Below, piece by piece: positions 1 to 8,386 of a stretch of DNA of 64,000 nt; positions within the stretch are counted from its first letter, which is position 1; every line of letters starts with the position of its first letter. A program made the translations under genes and the position numbers. This DNA is from Gramella sp. KN1008 (GTDB taxonomy: Bacteria > Bacteroidota > Bacteroidia > Flavobacteriales > Flavobacteriaceae). The stretch lies in the NCBI RefSeq assembly GCF_004332155.1, contig NZ_SJDV01000004.1, positions 310,001 through 374,000 of the forward strand, in the 5' to 3' direction. The notes under the pieces were generated by a model that saw nothing but the letters and a program-made list of their open reading frames with translations, did no database searches and was not told the origin of the DNA.

Positions 1-283
1 TAAGGACTCCCAGGAACACCATTCCGCCAATTACCTTTGGAAACACATCGAACTCCCACATTTCTTCAGGTTTAGGGATCTTTTTCATACCAATATAGTG
101 ATTAAGTCCGTCTATATTCTGTATGTCAAACTCATGAACCCCTTCGATCCCGGTTATGTGGATGTTCATTCCCATGGGATCCGGATACTGGGGAGCTCCC
201 AGCATAATATTCCAGAGAGGGAATTTAAACAGGCCCAGCAGTAGTAGCGAACCCAAGATCATTATTATTCCGGCTTTTTTCAT
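1..283 (-). CDS. Membrane protein of the nos operon (partial, C-terminus outside window)
   Basis: Only the first 94 codons are visible; the gene runs off the left edge. It starts at an ATG (complement of 281-283) and opens with one hydrophobic segment (about residues 5-25) followed by a short PDPMGMNIHI-type stretch and a predicted extracytoplasmic region. A second hydrophobic stretch begins at the cut end. It lies about 100 bp downstream of nosZ in the same direction, where Bacteroidetes nos operons carry small membrane or assembly proteins before the nosL/nosDFY genes. A role in NosZ maturation or electron supply is inferred from position only. I do not recognise a named domain. Confidence 0.75.
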   Translation of the reverse strand, partial: MKKAGIIMILGSLLLLGLFKFPLWNIMLGAPQYPDPMGMNIHITGIEGVHEFDIQNIDGLNHYIGMKKIPKPEEMWEFDVFPKVIGGMVFLGVL

Positions 284-302
284 CTTAATATTTTTTAATA
301 GA

Positions 303-333
303 AAGGCGGGAGCAATCAACCAACCCCCGCCTT
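303..333 (-). terminator. Intercistronic hairpin after nosZ
   Basis: An 8-bp perfect inverted repeat (AAGGCGGG at 303-310, CCCGCCTT at 326-333) sits between the nosZ stop and the next gene of the operon. On the transcribed strand it is followed by an A/T-rich stretch without a clean T run. It is therefore more likely an attenuator or mRNA-stabilising stem than a full terminator. Confidence 0.55.
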
Positions 334-382
334 CACGGAAACACATGCCCTTAGTACCATGTATTTCCCATCTAACTAAACA

Positions 383-2347
383 TCAATCTTCACCAAGAGA
401 CCAGCTCAGTTCTATGTCTGAATCAGCGGGGGAAACTCTAACATATCCCTGCATTTCCTGGTGTAAAGCTGAACAGAAATCTGTACAATAGAATGGCCAT
501 ACTCCGGGCTGTTTTGGTTCCCAGACAAATGTTTCGGTCTGTCCAGGCATGATCAGCAATTCTGAGGTGTTCGCACCTATCATACTAATTCCGTGTGGCA
601 CATCGTAATCCTGTTCGTGGTTGGTCACGTGGAAGTAAACCTTGTCTCCAACCTTAATACCTTCAATGTTATCTGGGGTAAAGTGACTTCTGATCATAGT
701 CATGTAAACGTGCACTTCATTTCCATCTCTTTCTACACGGGCATCACCATTATTAAGGGTCGCATGCTTATGTTTGTTCTCATCCAGTTTGAATATCTTC
801 TTGGAATTAGGCTTAATGATATCTGCCGGGATACCTGCAGCATAGTGAGGTTCACCAATGGTTGGGAAATCGAGTAACAACTCCATTTTTTCACCACTGA
901 TATCATACAGCTGCGCAGAATGAGTTACCTCAGGACCTGTAGGCAGGTAGCGATCTTTGGTGATCTTATTCATTGCGATTACATATTTACCAAATGGTTC
1001 AGCTGAGTTCCCTCCGGGTATCATTACGTGTCCTACTGAATAGTAAGCAGGTTTTCTGTCTATTACTTCTTGGGTTTCTACTTTCCATTTCACTACTTCA
1101 GAAGAGATAAAGAAAGAAGTATAACCGTTTCCTTCTCCATCAAACTCTGTGTGTAGTGGTCCAAGACCAGCTTGTTTTACGGTTCCGGCAAGAACGTCTT
1201 CAAATTTCAGGATCGGGATTCCATAAGCTTCACCATCAAATTTTTCGTTCTCGATCGCATCCATCATTTTTGTGAAAGAGTGAATAGTAAGGTCGGCTGA
1301 AAGTTTACCATTTCCTATGATATATTCCCCTGTTGGATCCACATCACATCCGTGTGGGGATTTAGGAGTAGGTAGCAGGAATACGGCTCCAGGAACTTCT
1401 AGTGGATCTACCACAAGCACCTCTTTTTTCATAGTGGAAGTAGCAGTATGAGTATCTTCATCATACACGTTGTGGGCGTAGTTGGCAGGCATTGTCTTAC
1501 CGCCTCCGTTATTTACATACTCTTCGATCTTCTTCCAGTTAACAGCCGCGATAAAATCCTTATCGTTTTGAGAAGCGTTTACCTCTAATAAAGAGTTTGC
1601 TTCCTCAGTGTTATATGTTGAGAAGAAGAACCAGCCGTGAGATTTACCTCTTCCGGGATGGGAAAGATCATAGTCAAATCCAGGCATCATTAGCTGGAAT
1701 TTGATATCCATGTGGCCTTCTTCAGGATCTACACTAATAAAAGTAAGGGAGCCTTTAAAGTTTCCTTTGTAATCCTTAATAGGCATATCACGCTGAGGAA
1801 CCGGTACAGAGAATCTTGTTCCTGCTACCACATATTCAGTGTTTTCAGTCACAAAAGATGAACTGTGGTTACCCGCAGAGTTTGGTACCTCTATGATCTC
1901 GGTAGTTTCAAACGTAGTAAGATCGATCTTTGCGATTCTTGGGGTGTTATTACCATTAATGAACACCCAGCGACCATCTAGTTTTCCATTTGTCTGGGAA
2001 ATATCAGGGTGGTGAGCATCATCCCATGGAACAAACCCGTGGGAAGTATTCAACATAGGTTTTGTTTCCTCATTGTAACCCCAGGCTTTTTCAGCATCCT
2101 GAGAGAATACGGGAATCACTTTTAATAATCTTCCCGATGGAAGACCATAGACAGATAGCTGTCCGCTAAAACCTCCTGAGATGAAGGCGTAGAACTCATC
2201 GTGCTCTCCGGGTGCTACATATGTTTTCTCTGCGGCACTGGAGGCTAATGCTCCACGATCTCCATTCTTGGAGTTTTCACTGTTGTTGCAGCTAAAGAAA
2301 CCGGCTGCCATGAACAGTGATAGTATAAATAAAACTGATTTTTTCAT
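383..2347 (-). CDS. nosZ: Nitrous oxide reductase, Sec/lipoprotein (clade II) type
   Basis: This is the terminal denitrification enzyme, reducing N2O to N2 outside the cytoplasmic membrane. The 654-residue protein begins with a short signal and a Cys at position 20, indicating Sec export and lipidation. This fits clade II NosZ rather than the Tat-exported clade I enzyme. The N-terminal propeller carries the His set expected for the CuZ cluster: the HH pair at 112-113, H332 in SPHG, H399 in GLGPLH and H476 in VTHSAQ, with H161 another candidate. The C-terminal cupredoxin domain (about 540-645) has a complete CuA site: H585, then C621-x3-C625-x3-H629-x2-M632. No key ligand is missing, so the enzyme should be active. 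It follows the cytochrome c and fasciclin genes by 26 bp spacing and is transcribed from the promoter near 3508-3555. Confidence 0.97.
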   Translation of the reverse strand: MKKSVLFILSLFMAAGFFSCNNSENSKNGDRGALASSAAEKTYVAPGEHDEFYAFISGGFSGQLSVYGLPSGRLLKVIPVFSQDAEKAWGYNEETKPMLNTSHGFVPWDDAHHPDISQTNGKLDGRWVFINGNNTPRIAKIDLTTFETTEIIEVPNSAGNHSSSFVTENTEYVVAGTRFSVPVPQRDMPIKDYKGNFKGSLTFISVDPEEGHMDIKFQLMMPGFDYDLSHPGRGKSHGWFFFSTYNTEEANSLLEVNASQNDKDFIAAVNWKKIEEYVNNGGGKTMPANYAHNVYDEDTHTATSTMKKEVLVVDPLEVPGAVFLLPTPKSPHGCDVDPTGEYIIGNGKLSADLTIHSFTKMMDAIENEKFDGEAYGIPILKFEDVLAGTVKQAGLGPLHTEFDGEGNGYTSFFISSEVVKWKVETQEVIDRKPAYYSVGHVMIPGGNSAEPFGKYVIAMNKITKDRYLPTGPEVTHSAQLYDISGEKMELLLDFPTIGEPHYAAGIPADIIKPNSKKIFKLDENKHKHATLNNGDARVERDGNEVHVYMTMIRSHFTPDNIEGIKVGDKVYFHVTNHEQDYDVPHGISMIGANTSELLIMPGQTETFVWEPKQPGVWPFYCTDFCSALHQEMQGYVRVSPADSDIELSWSLGED

Positions 2348-2373
2348 GATTGTGAGATTGATTTTTAGACTTA

Positions 2374-2943
2374 TTAATTTTCTGGGATAATTACTTTATC
2401 AACAACGTGTACGATACCGTTTCCGGCAGATACACTGGCAATTATTTTAGCTCCACCAACATATACGTCTTCTCCTTTTACCTCTACAGGAACATTAAGG
2501 TCACTTGCCTGTCCAAGTTTTTTGAATTTTTTCAGGAATTCCTTGTCGTATTTCCCGGGAGTGACATGATGTTTTAGGATATGTGATAGCTTGTTTTTAT
2601 TTTCAGGTTTTAAGAGGTCTTCAACTGTACCTTCAGGTAAAGCTGCAAATGCTTCATCTGTAGGAGCAAAAACCATTAAAGGACCTGCATTTACCAGAGC
2701 ATTTTCCAGTTCTGCAGCCTGAACTGCAGCTACCAGAGTTTTGTGATCCTCAGACTGGATTGCAATATCCAGAACTGTAGGTTCAGAAACATCATCCTTG
2801 ACAAAGGCTTGTCCCTGTCTTTCCTGGGGCTGCTCTGTAGTGGTCGATACTTCATTATTTTCTTTGGTCTCAGCATTATTTTTACAGGCGGTAAGACCAG
2901 AGATAAGAATTGTTAATAGAAGAAATTTGATTGCTGTTTTCAT
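2374..2943 (-). CDS. Fasciclin-domain lipoprotein
   Basis: The 189-residue protein has a lipoprotein signal ending in LTAC (Cys 20), a Glu/Gln/Thr-rich linker, and one FAS1 (fasciclin) domain over about residues 55-188. The domain is recognisable from the TVLDIA, VFAPTDEAFAALP and NGIVHVVDKVI motifs. FAS1 domains are adhesion or protein-protein interaction modules. It sits between the cytochrome c gene (33 bp upstream) and nosZ (26 bp downstream), so it is clearly part of the nos operon. A scaffold role near NosZ or its cytochrome donor is an inference. It is not a redox protein: no CxxCH or copper ligand set is visible. Confidence 0.93.
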   Translation of the reverse strand: MKTAIKFLLLTILISGLTACKNNAETKENNEVSTTTEQPQERQGQAFVKDDVSEPTVLDIAIQSEDHKTLVAAVQAAELENALVNAGPLMVFAPTDEAFAALPEGTVEDLLKPENKNKLSHILKHHVTPGKYDKEFLKKFKKLGQASDLNVPVEVKGEDVYVGGAKIIASVSAGNGIVHVVDKVIIPEN

Positions 2944-2976
2944 ATGAATTGGATTTTAGTTGGTCATATTCACATC

Positions 2977-3480
2977 CTACTCCAGAGTTCTGAAATACTC
3001 CAGAATTTGTCTGGCTTCCTCCTGAGTAAGGTTCTGATTTGCCATTGGAGAACCGTTGTGCTCAATAAGCAATTGTTTGGCAATAGGGTCTTTAAGTACC
3101 ATCTCCTCAGGGTTAAGCATCATATTCATCACCCACTCTGGAGATCTTCTGTCTAAAACACCTGCAGGAGCCGGACCAATGAATTTTTTGTCTGGTTTGT
3201 GGCATGCAAGACATTTTGAATCAAAGATGGCTTTTCCTTTGGCAACCATTTCCTGATCTATCTCGTCAGGTAATTCTACGTTCGTTACCGGTCCAATCCC
3301 TTTGTTATCCATGTCAACCATGGATTCTGTAGAAGTGCTGGAAGCGGGCTTGGTCACTTCTTCCTTTTTGGAGTAGTTCCCAAGTTCTATCTCATCAGAT
3401 TCTTTTTTTTCTTCCTTTCCTCCACAACTAACCAATACTGCGATGCTTAGTATCCAAAGACTTTTAATGCTAAATCTCAT
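2977..3480 (-). CDS. Monoheme c-type cytochrome lipoprotein of the nos operon
   Basis: A class I cytochrome c with a single CLACH heme motif in the C-terminal half, preceded by a lipoprotein signal (LVSC) and a charged, Ser/Thr-rich linker. I place the start at the ATG at 3478-3480, which gives 167 residues and begins directly with MRFSIK and the signal peptide. The open frame extends upstream to 3510, but that would add ten residues before the signal and reach the predicted promoter box. It is the first gene of the nos operon visible here and probably hands electrons to the CuA site of NosZ. The heme Met ligand is likely one of the Met residues in the MMLNPEEM region or near SPMANQN; I cannot choose between them. 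Confidence 0.92.
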   Translation of the reverse strand: MRFSIKSLWILSIAVLVSCGGKEEKKESDEIELGNYSKKEEVTKPASSTSTESMVDMDNKGIGPVTNVELPDEIDQEMVAKGKAIFDSKCLACHKPDKKFIGPAPAGVLDRRSPEWVMNMMLNPEEMVLKDPIAKQLLIEHNGSPMANQNLTQEEARQILEYFRTLE

Positions 3481-3507
3481 AATGTTTTGATATTTAATTA
3501 CTCTCGT

Positions 3508-3555
3508 CAAAAGTATGGGGTAAGTCCAAGGAAAAATATGACAGTCGTCATATTT
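3508..3555 (-). promoter_or_regulatory. Nos operon promoter with Crp/Fnr-type operator
   Basis: A perfect 9-bp inverted repeat with a 4-bp spacer, AAATATGAC-N4-GTCATATTT, occupies 3534-3555. On the minus strand a perfect Bacteroidetes -7 box, TACTTTTG, lies at 3515 down to 3508. The distance from dyad centre (3544.5) to the first base of the box is 29.5 bp. This corresponds to an activator bound near -41.5 (class II). The cytochrome c start codon follows 27 bp after the box. Confidence 0.85.
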
Positions 3556-3620
3556 AAGATAAAAATGTCCTTTATTGCTTCGAGACCGACTTTTTAGATA
3601 ACCTTAATAATTAAGAATAG

Positions 3621-3665
3621 AATGATTTATATCATTTTAAGGGGAGGATACTACTGGTATTTTTG
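3621..3665 (+). promoter_or_regulatory. deoC-deoD promoter with Crp/Fnr-type operator
   Basis: The dyad AATGAT-N4-ATCATT (3621-3636, centre 3628.5) is followed by TATTTTTG at 3658-3665, again 29.5 bp from centre to box. This matches the nos promoter geometry and points toward deoC. A second possible -7 box, TAATTTTG, is at 3717-3724 with TTG at 3691-3693 (23-bp spacer). The operon may therefore also have a basal promoter closer to the start codon. Confidence 0.75.
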
Positions 3666-3746
3666 GATCTGAATGGGAAGGAGTCCTTACTTGTAATTAG
3701 GTGTTCTTAAAAACCTTAATTTTGGATCTTCTGAATAAAAAGATAT

Positions 3747-4397
3747 ATGGAACTCAGTAAATTTATTGATCATACCCTGCTTTCAGCTTCCGCGCAGGTA
3801 AAGGACATTGAACAGCTATGTAAAGAAGCAGTACAACATCGGTTTTACGCGGTTTGTGTAAATAGTTGTTACATGAAGGAAGCAAAGGCTTTTCTTGGTG
3901 ATTCAGGAGTGAAACTTGCCGCAACGATTGGTTTTCCGCTTGGAGCCTCTTCGATGGTATCAAAGATCGAAGAAGCGCGGCAGGCTGTGGATGATGGAGC
4001 AGATGAAATTGATATGGTTATAAATGTGGGATATCTTAAGGATGGCAGAAATGCAGAAGTACAGGAAGAGATAGCCTCTATAAAAAAAGCGATAGGGGAA
4101 AAGTTACTAAAAGTGATTCTGGAAACCTGTTATCTTTCAGAAGAGGAGATAAAGCTGGCCTGTGAACTGTCTTTACAAGCCGGTGCCGACTTTGTGAAAA
4201 CCTCCACAGGTTTTGGGAGTCGTGGAGCCAGTCTGGAAGATATCCGGATCATGAAAGAGGTGGTGAAAGATAAAATGCAGATTAAAGCTTCTGGTGGAAT
4301 TCGGGATTATGAAACCGCTCTGGAATATGTAAAAATGGGTGTGGACAGGATAGGTACTTCCTCCGGAATAAAAATAATCTCCAAAAATCAGAAGTAA
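3747..4397 (+). CDS. deoC: Deoxyribose-phosphate aldolase
   Basis: Cleaves 2-deoxyribose-5-phosphate to glyceraldehyde-3-phosphate and acetaldehyde in deoxynucleoside catabolism. The 216-residue length is typical for the short DeoC form. Catalytic residues are visible: D89 in EIDMVINVG, the Schiff-base lysine K151 in VKTSTGF, and K180 in IKASGGIR. The stop codon is separated from the deoD start by one base, so the two are translationally coupled and act in sequence (phosphorolysis, then, after a phosphopentomutase not seen here, aldol cleavage). Its promoter region carries a dyad matching those of the respiration genes around it. Confidence 0.97.
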   Translation: MELSKFIDHTLLSASAQVKDIEQLCKEAVQHRFYAVCVNSCYMKEAKAFLGDSGVKLAATIGFPLGASSMVSKIEEARQAVDDGADEIDMVINVGYLKDGRNAEVQEEIASIKKAIGEKLLKVILETCYLSEEEIKLACELSLQAGADFVKTSTGFGSRGASLEDIRIMKEVVKDKMQIKASGGIRDYETALEYVKMGVDRIGTSSGIKIISKNQK

Positions 4398-4398
4398 T

Positions 4399-5097
4399 AT
4401 GAGTTTACATATAGAAGCAAAAAAAGGTGAAATTGCCGAATCAGTCCTGCTACCCGGGGATCCGCTACGGGCTAAATGGATAGCCGAAACTTTTCTGGAA
4501 GACGCTGTCTGTTACAACAACATTCGGGGAATGCTGGGTTACACTGGGACCTACAGAGGAAAACGTATTTCGGTTCAGGGGACCGGGATGGGAATTCCTT
4601 CCACGCTCATTTATTGCAATGAACTCATCAGGGAATATGGGGTCAAGAAGTTGGTTCGGGTGGGCAGCGCCGGTGCCTACCAACCGGATATTAAATTGAT
4701 GGATATAGTGATCGCAATGGCAGCTTCAACAAATTCGGCTATGAATAAATCATCTTTTGCGCATGCCGATTTTGCTCCCACAGCCAGTTTTGACCTTTTT
4801 ATAAAAGCGGTGGATTATGCAAGGGAAAATAAGATCGATTTCCGAGCTGGGAATGTACTCTCTTCAGATAAGTTCTACGAAGATGCTAAAAACTCCTATA
4901 AAAAATGGGCTGATCATGGTGTTCTGTGCGTAGAAATGGAAGCGGCTGCTATTTATACTGTTGCCGCGAAATTCGGAATAGATGCACTTGCTATTTTGAC
5001 TATTTCAGATTCTCTGGTGAATGGTGAGGAAGTGAGCGCTCTAATAAGAGAGCAAAAACTGGGAGAAATGGTAGAGATTGCTCTTAATTCTTTGTGA
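4399..5097 (+). CDS. deoD: Purine nucleoside phosphorylase, DeoD type
   Basis: Phosphorolysis of purine (deoxy)nucleosides to free base and (deoxy)ribose-1-phosphate in the cytosol. The protein has 232 residues, the usual DeoD length. Motifs of the hexameric bacterial family are present: [10 protein letters not shown] near the N-terminus, [15 protein letters not shown], the substrate-binding VEMEAAA and the late TISDS with its catalytic Asp. It is the second gene of a two-gene operon with deoC and ends 14 bp before the convergent membrane-protein gene. Confidence 0.96.
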   Translation: MSLHIEAKKGEIAESVLLPGDPLRAKWIAETFLEDAVCYNNIRGMLGYTGTYRGKRISVQGTGMGIPSTLIYCNELIREYGVKKLVRVGSAGAYQPDIKLMDIVIAMAASTNSAMNKSSFAHADFAPTASFDLFIKAVDYARENKIDFRAGNVLSSDKFYEDAKNSYKKWADHGVLCVEMEAAAIYTVAAKFGIDALAILTISDSLVNGEEVSALIREQKLGEMVEIALNSL

Positions 5098-5111
5098 TCT
5101 GATTCTTCTAA

Positions 5112-5453
5112 TTAGCTGTTCTGTAGCTGCCAGCCTGCGACATAAACAATAGCGACCGCTATTATTATCAGGTTAATAATAGTGCCAAATTTTGCATCTT
5201 TCCAGTTCATGATAAGTAGCACTTGTGACATGAACACCAGGGGTATAGTGATAATCGCCCATAGAGGATCGTTTTGCATATAAAGTATAACAGGCAGAAT
5301 AAACAGAATGCCCGTTAGTAGCCAGAAGATTCCCTGTGTCCTGGAAATTGGTAAAGTAGATTCCGGCATTTCCACCATGTTAAAGGCTCTCAGGAATCCT
5401 ATGAAATGGATAAGAAGATGAACGCTTAATAGGATTGCGAATACAGTCTTCAT
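5112..5453 (-). CDS. Small four-helix membrane protein, unknown
   Basis: A 113-residue protein with about four hydrophobic segments (roughly 4-22, 40-60, 65-85 and 90-107) and no cofactor motif I recognise. It follows the universal stress protein gene by 36 bp and is probably the last gene of the hibernation-factor/Usp operon. That would place it under the same oxygen- or energy-responsive promoter. The function is unknown. Confidence 0.75.
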   Translation of the reverse strand: MKTVFAILLSVHLLIHFIGFLRAFNMVEMPESTLPISRTQGIFWLLTGILFILPVILYMQNDPLWAIITIPLVFMSQVLLIMNWKDAKFGTIINLIIIAVAIVYVAGWQLQNS

Positions 5454-5489
5454 GATCTAAAAGATATTATTTATTGGCGGGCGGAACCG

Positions 5490-6323
5490 TTACATCTTAA
5501 AAGTAAGTACAGGAATATTAGCGTGATTGGCGACATCCTCTCCAACACTTCCGTAGAAGAAATGAGCTATACCTTTGCGTCCATGTGTTGGTATCGCTAT
5601 AATATCTGTCCTGGTACTGTGGCAATAATTGAATATGCCTTTTTCCAGTGTGTAATCATCGTAGTAAACGATTTTTTTCCTGAATTCAGGAGTGTCCAGA
5701 TTCGCTTTTTTTAGAAACTCATTTGTAAGACCTTCCATTTCCTTTGTGCTAATGAATTTTTCGGGAACGTTAACAAAGAGTAATTTGGGTTCAACATTAA
5801 AAAGTTTGAACAGATCTCGCGCATTGAGGTAAGCTTCTGTTGTATTCTGATCAAAATCGGTTACGAAGACCGCTTTTTTGATACTGAAGTCCGGAATACG
5901 ATTCTTAATAACCAGCACAGGGGTTTCGGAGGTTCGCACCACTTTTTCGGTATTTGAACCCACAAAGATTTCCTTAAAGCCTGAAGCGCCATGTGATCCC
6001 ATAACAATAAGATCGGCCTCATACTCTTTAGCGACATCATTAAGTTCTTTAAAGACTTTATAATTCCGCACAGCCTGTAATACCTCAACATCTTTGAGAA
6101 ATTCCTTATCCAGGAATTTCTCAAAACGTCGTTTGGTAAGCTCCATAAACTGGATGGCGTTAAAGACCTCCTGTTTTTCATCGTTGGTCAGAAAAGAGTC
6201 ATGAAGATCCATCATGTGGACCACTACTATTTCGGCATCCTGCTTTTTAGCAATGCTAGCGGCCACTTCAAGTGCATATTCGGAATATTCCGAAAAATCA
6301 ACGGGAACAAGAATCGTATTCAT
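5490..6323 (-). CDS. Tandem universal stress protein (two UspA domains)
   Basis: The 277-residue cytosolic protein contains two Usp folds, about residues 1-143 and 148-277. The first has the signature MNTILVPVDFS at the start, and the nucleotide-binding stretch VMGSHGASG-x-GSNTE near residues 107-120. The second ends with IPTHGRKGIAHFFYGSVGE, also a G-x-G type loop. Usp proteins bind ATP or other ligands and support survival under growth arrest or anoxia. The gene starts 15 bp after the hibernation factor gene, indicating an operon. The partner domain composition suggests an intramolecular dimer. Confidence 0.93.
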   Translation of the reverse strand: MNTILVPVDFSEYSEYALEVAASIAKKQDAEIVVVHMMDLHDSFLTNDEKQEVFNAIQFMELTKRRFEKFLDKEFLKDVEVLQAVRNYKVFKELNDVAKEYEADLIVMGSHGASGFKEIFVGSNTEKVVRTSETPVLVIKNRIPDFSIKKAVFVTDFDQNTTEAYLNARDLFKLFNVEPKLLFVNVPEKFISTKEMEGLTNEFLKKANLDTPEFRKKIVYYDDYTLEKGIFNYCHSTRTDIIAIPTHGRKGIAHFFYGSVGEDVANHANIPVLTFKM

Positions 6324-6338
6324 GACTATGGTTTTTGG

Positions 6339-6638
6339 TTAATGGGCCATCATAACGGCCTTTCTTTTTTTCAGTTGCTTCTCAATCTCGGCGAGAGCAA
6401 TCTTTACGGCGTGTTCATAATAATGCTGGGAAGTTGCAGCAAAAACTTTGGTTCCGGGAATACTGCACTCTATTTCACATATCTTTCCAGTACCACCTGG
6501 GTCATTCTCCAGTTTAAAATAGACATCAATGGAATTTATCATTTCAAATCTATCGGTCAGTTTTTTTAGTTTGTTCTGGGTGTAAGTAGTAAGGGCTTCA
6601 CTGGTAGGTATTTTCACGAATTGAATTTGAGCTAGCAT
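6339..6638 (-). CDS. hpf: Ribosome hibernation promoting factor (short HPF/YfiA type)
   Basis: A 99-residue protein of the S30AE family. This family binds the decoding and tRNA sites of the 30S subunit in resting cells and drives 70S inactivation or 100S formation. The beta-alpha-beta-beta-beta-alpha pattern and the terminal basic helix (EKQLKKRKAVMMAH) are typical. The short length, without a C-terminal dimerisation domain, matches HPF or YfiA rather than long HPF. It is the first gene of a three-gene minus-strand operon with a Usp protein. Its promoter has the same operator geometry as the nos promoter. Confidence 0.93.
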   Translation of the reverse strand: MLAQIQFVKIPTSEALTTYTQNKLKKLTDRFEMINSIDVYFKLENDPGGTGKICEIECSIPGTKVFAATSQHYYEHAVKIALAEIEKQLKKRKAVMMAH

Positions 6639-6660
6639 AGTTTTAATGTTTTGATTTACT

Positions 6661-6703
6661 CAAAGCTACTTATTGATTATCTATAAAAATATGATCCTCA
6701 TCA
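6661..6703 (-). promoter_or_regulatory. hpf-usp promoter with Crp/Fnr-type operator
   Basis: The dyad TGAT-N4-ATCA at 6692-6703 (centre 6697.5) is followed on the minus strand by a perfect -7 box TAGCTTTG (6668 down to 6661). The spacing is 29.5 bp from centre to box, identical to the other four promoters of this block. The hpf start codon lies 22 bp beyond the box. Confidence 0.78.
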
Positions 6704-6774
6704 GTATTGACTTCCGCTAATTGTTTTGGCTCTTTTTTAAGAAAAAAAAACTCCTAAATCCTTAAATTAAAAGT

Positions 6775-6996
6775 ATGAAAAATATGGGATTCATCTTACT
6801 TATTATCACCACTTTTATTCTGGTGTTGCTTACAATTCTGGCCAGTCTTCAATTTCCTTTTCCCATCCTTTATTTTCTAATGGTTACCGGTCAGATACTC
6901 TTGCTTTTTACTGTTTATAAGGTTCTTACTGATAAATATGTGACCAAAAAGACCTTTGAGGATTATTATGAAGATCATCCTGTGAACAGGGATTGA
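6775..6996 (+). CDS. Small two-helix membrane protein, unknown
   Basis: A 73-residue protein with two hydrophobic segments (about 5-27 and 29-50) and a charged C-terminal tail rich in Asp, Glu and Lys. It is divergent from hpf and precedes the PAS kinase gene. There is no recognised domain. Coding is supported by a clean ATG start, two plausible membrane helices and the absence of a competing frame. A regulatory or stress role is only suggested by the neighbours. Confidence 0.7.
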   Translation: MKNMGFILLIITTFILVLLTILASLQFPFPILYFLMVTGQILLLFTVYKVLTDKYVTKKTFEDYYEDHPVNRD

Positions 6997-7142
6997 CCGA
7001 GTGGCGATTTTTTACTTGGTATTGCTTGAATTTTTTGCAAAATATCACCAACTTCGTAAAAAATTTTTACCTTTAAATTTCCGAAAAACCAGGGGTTTTT
7101 TAACATAATTTTAAAAGTAGAACTACCTAAACGAATATTAGT

Positions 7143-8369
7143 TTGCAGGAATTTCTGGACCACAGAGATGTTTTCAATGTCTTATTTCAGGCTGCCTCTG
7201 AAGGGATTATTGTCGTAAATTCTAAACAAATCGTTGTTGCTGCCAATAAAGCTGCAGAAGCAATGTTTGGATATGAAGAAGGCGAGCTTACAGATAAACA
7301 TCTCGATATTCTTATCCCGAAGGAGTATCATCACAGTCATCATACTCATTTCAATAATTTTCTTGATAAAAGTGAGAAGCGCCAAATGGGGCATGGTAGA
7401 GACCTTCATGGTGTAAAAAAGGACGGCACCCGTTTTCCGGTAGAAGCTGGTCTCAATCCGTTTACGATGGACGGTCAAGATTATGTGATGTCTCTTGTGA
7501 TAGATATCACTCTTCGACAGGAGGCTGAAAAGCAGATAAAGGAACTGAATACCCAACTGGAAGATAAGATAAGGATCAGGACACGTGAGCTTAGAGAAAC
7601 CGTCGAGAATCTGGAAGAGGAGATCAGGAGGAGAACCGAGGCTGAAAGGAAAATAAAGGATGCCCTGCATAAGGAAAAGGAACTAAATGAACTAAAGACA
7701 AAATTTCTTTCTTTGGTCTCCCATGAGTTCAAGACTCCTTTGAGCGGGATACTTACTTCGGCTACGCTAACAGAAAAATATACTCGTGAAGATCAGCAGC
7801 CAAAAAGAGAGAAGCACCTTGTTACTATTCGAAATAAAGTGCATTATCTAAATAATATTCTTAACGATTTTCTATCTATAGAAAGACTTGATTCAGGAAA
7901 AGGTCAGTATAAATTCACCACTTTTAGTTTGAAAAGACTAATAAATGAGGTGGTTTACAATGCTAATATTACTTTAAAGGACGGCCAGGAAATTGTTTAT
8001 CCCAGAGATCTGGACGATATAAGTCTGCATCAGGATGAGAAAATACTGGAACTCATACTGTCTAACCTGTTAGGGAACGCTATTAAATACTCCCCTGAAA
8101 ATACAGTGATTAAATTTGATGTAAGATTAGAAGGGGATACCATAATCTTCGATGTGGAAGATCAGGGAAGAGGAATCCCGGAAAAAGATCAAAAGCATAT
8201 CTTTGAAAGATATTTCAGGGCAGAGAATGCGCTTCTGGACCAGGGAACAGGAATTGGTCTCAACATAGCCAAGGCTCATCTTGAAAATCTTAATGGGAGT
8301 ATACACTTTACCAGTAAGGAAAATGTAGGAACCAGATTTACTGTAGTGTTGCCCGTGAAAAACAACTGA
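7143..8369 (+). CDS. Cytosolic PAS-domain sensor histidine kinase
   Basis: The 408-residue kinase has no membrane segment. An N-terminal PAS domain (about 10-125) is followed by a long coiled coil (about 125-185), a HisKA domain with the phospho-acceptor H194 in LVSHEFKTPLSG, and a complete HATPase domain (N-box NLLGNAIKYSP, G1 DQGRGIP, G2 GTGIGLNIAK). The likely start is a TTG at 7143; a stop lies just upstream in frame and the first ATG would delete part of the PAS fold. It ends 17 bp before the receiver-CRP regulator gene, its evident partner. The cytosolic PAS domain suggests sensing of an internal redox, gas or energy signal. His-rich residues at 63-69 could bind metal, but no heme site can be assigned. 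Confidence 0.93.
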   Translation: MQEFLDHRDVFNVLFQAASEGIIVVNSKQIVVAANKAAEAMFGYEEGELTDKHLDILIPKEYHHSHHTHFNNFLDKSEKRQMGHGRDLHGVKKDGTRFPVEAGLNPFTMDGQDYVMSLVIDITLRQEAEKQIKELNTQLEDKIRIRTRELRETVENLEEEIRRRTEAERKIKDALHKEKELNELKTKFLSLVSHEFKTPLSGILTSATLTEKYTREDQQPKREKHLVTIRNKVHYLNNILNDFLSIERLDSGKGQYKFTTFSLKRLINEVVYNANITLKDGQEIVYPRDLDDISLHQDEKILELILSNLLGNAIKYSPENTVIKFDVRLEGDTIIFDVEDQGRGIPEKDQKHIFERYFRAENALLDQGTGIGLNIAKAHLENLNGSIHFTSKENVGTRFTVVLPVKNN

Positions 8370-8386
8370 TTAATTTAAATGATTCT

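Noticed and set aside
7031..7044. TTTTGCAAAA palindrome before the PAS kinase gene
   Set aside because: It does not match the TGAY-N4-RTCA pattern and is expected in A/T-rich DNA.
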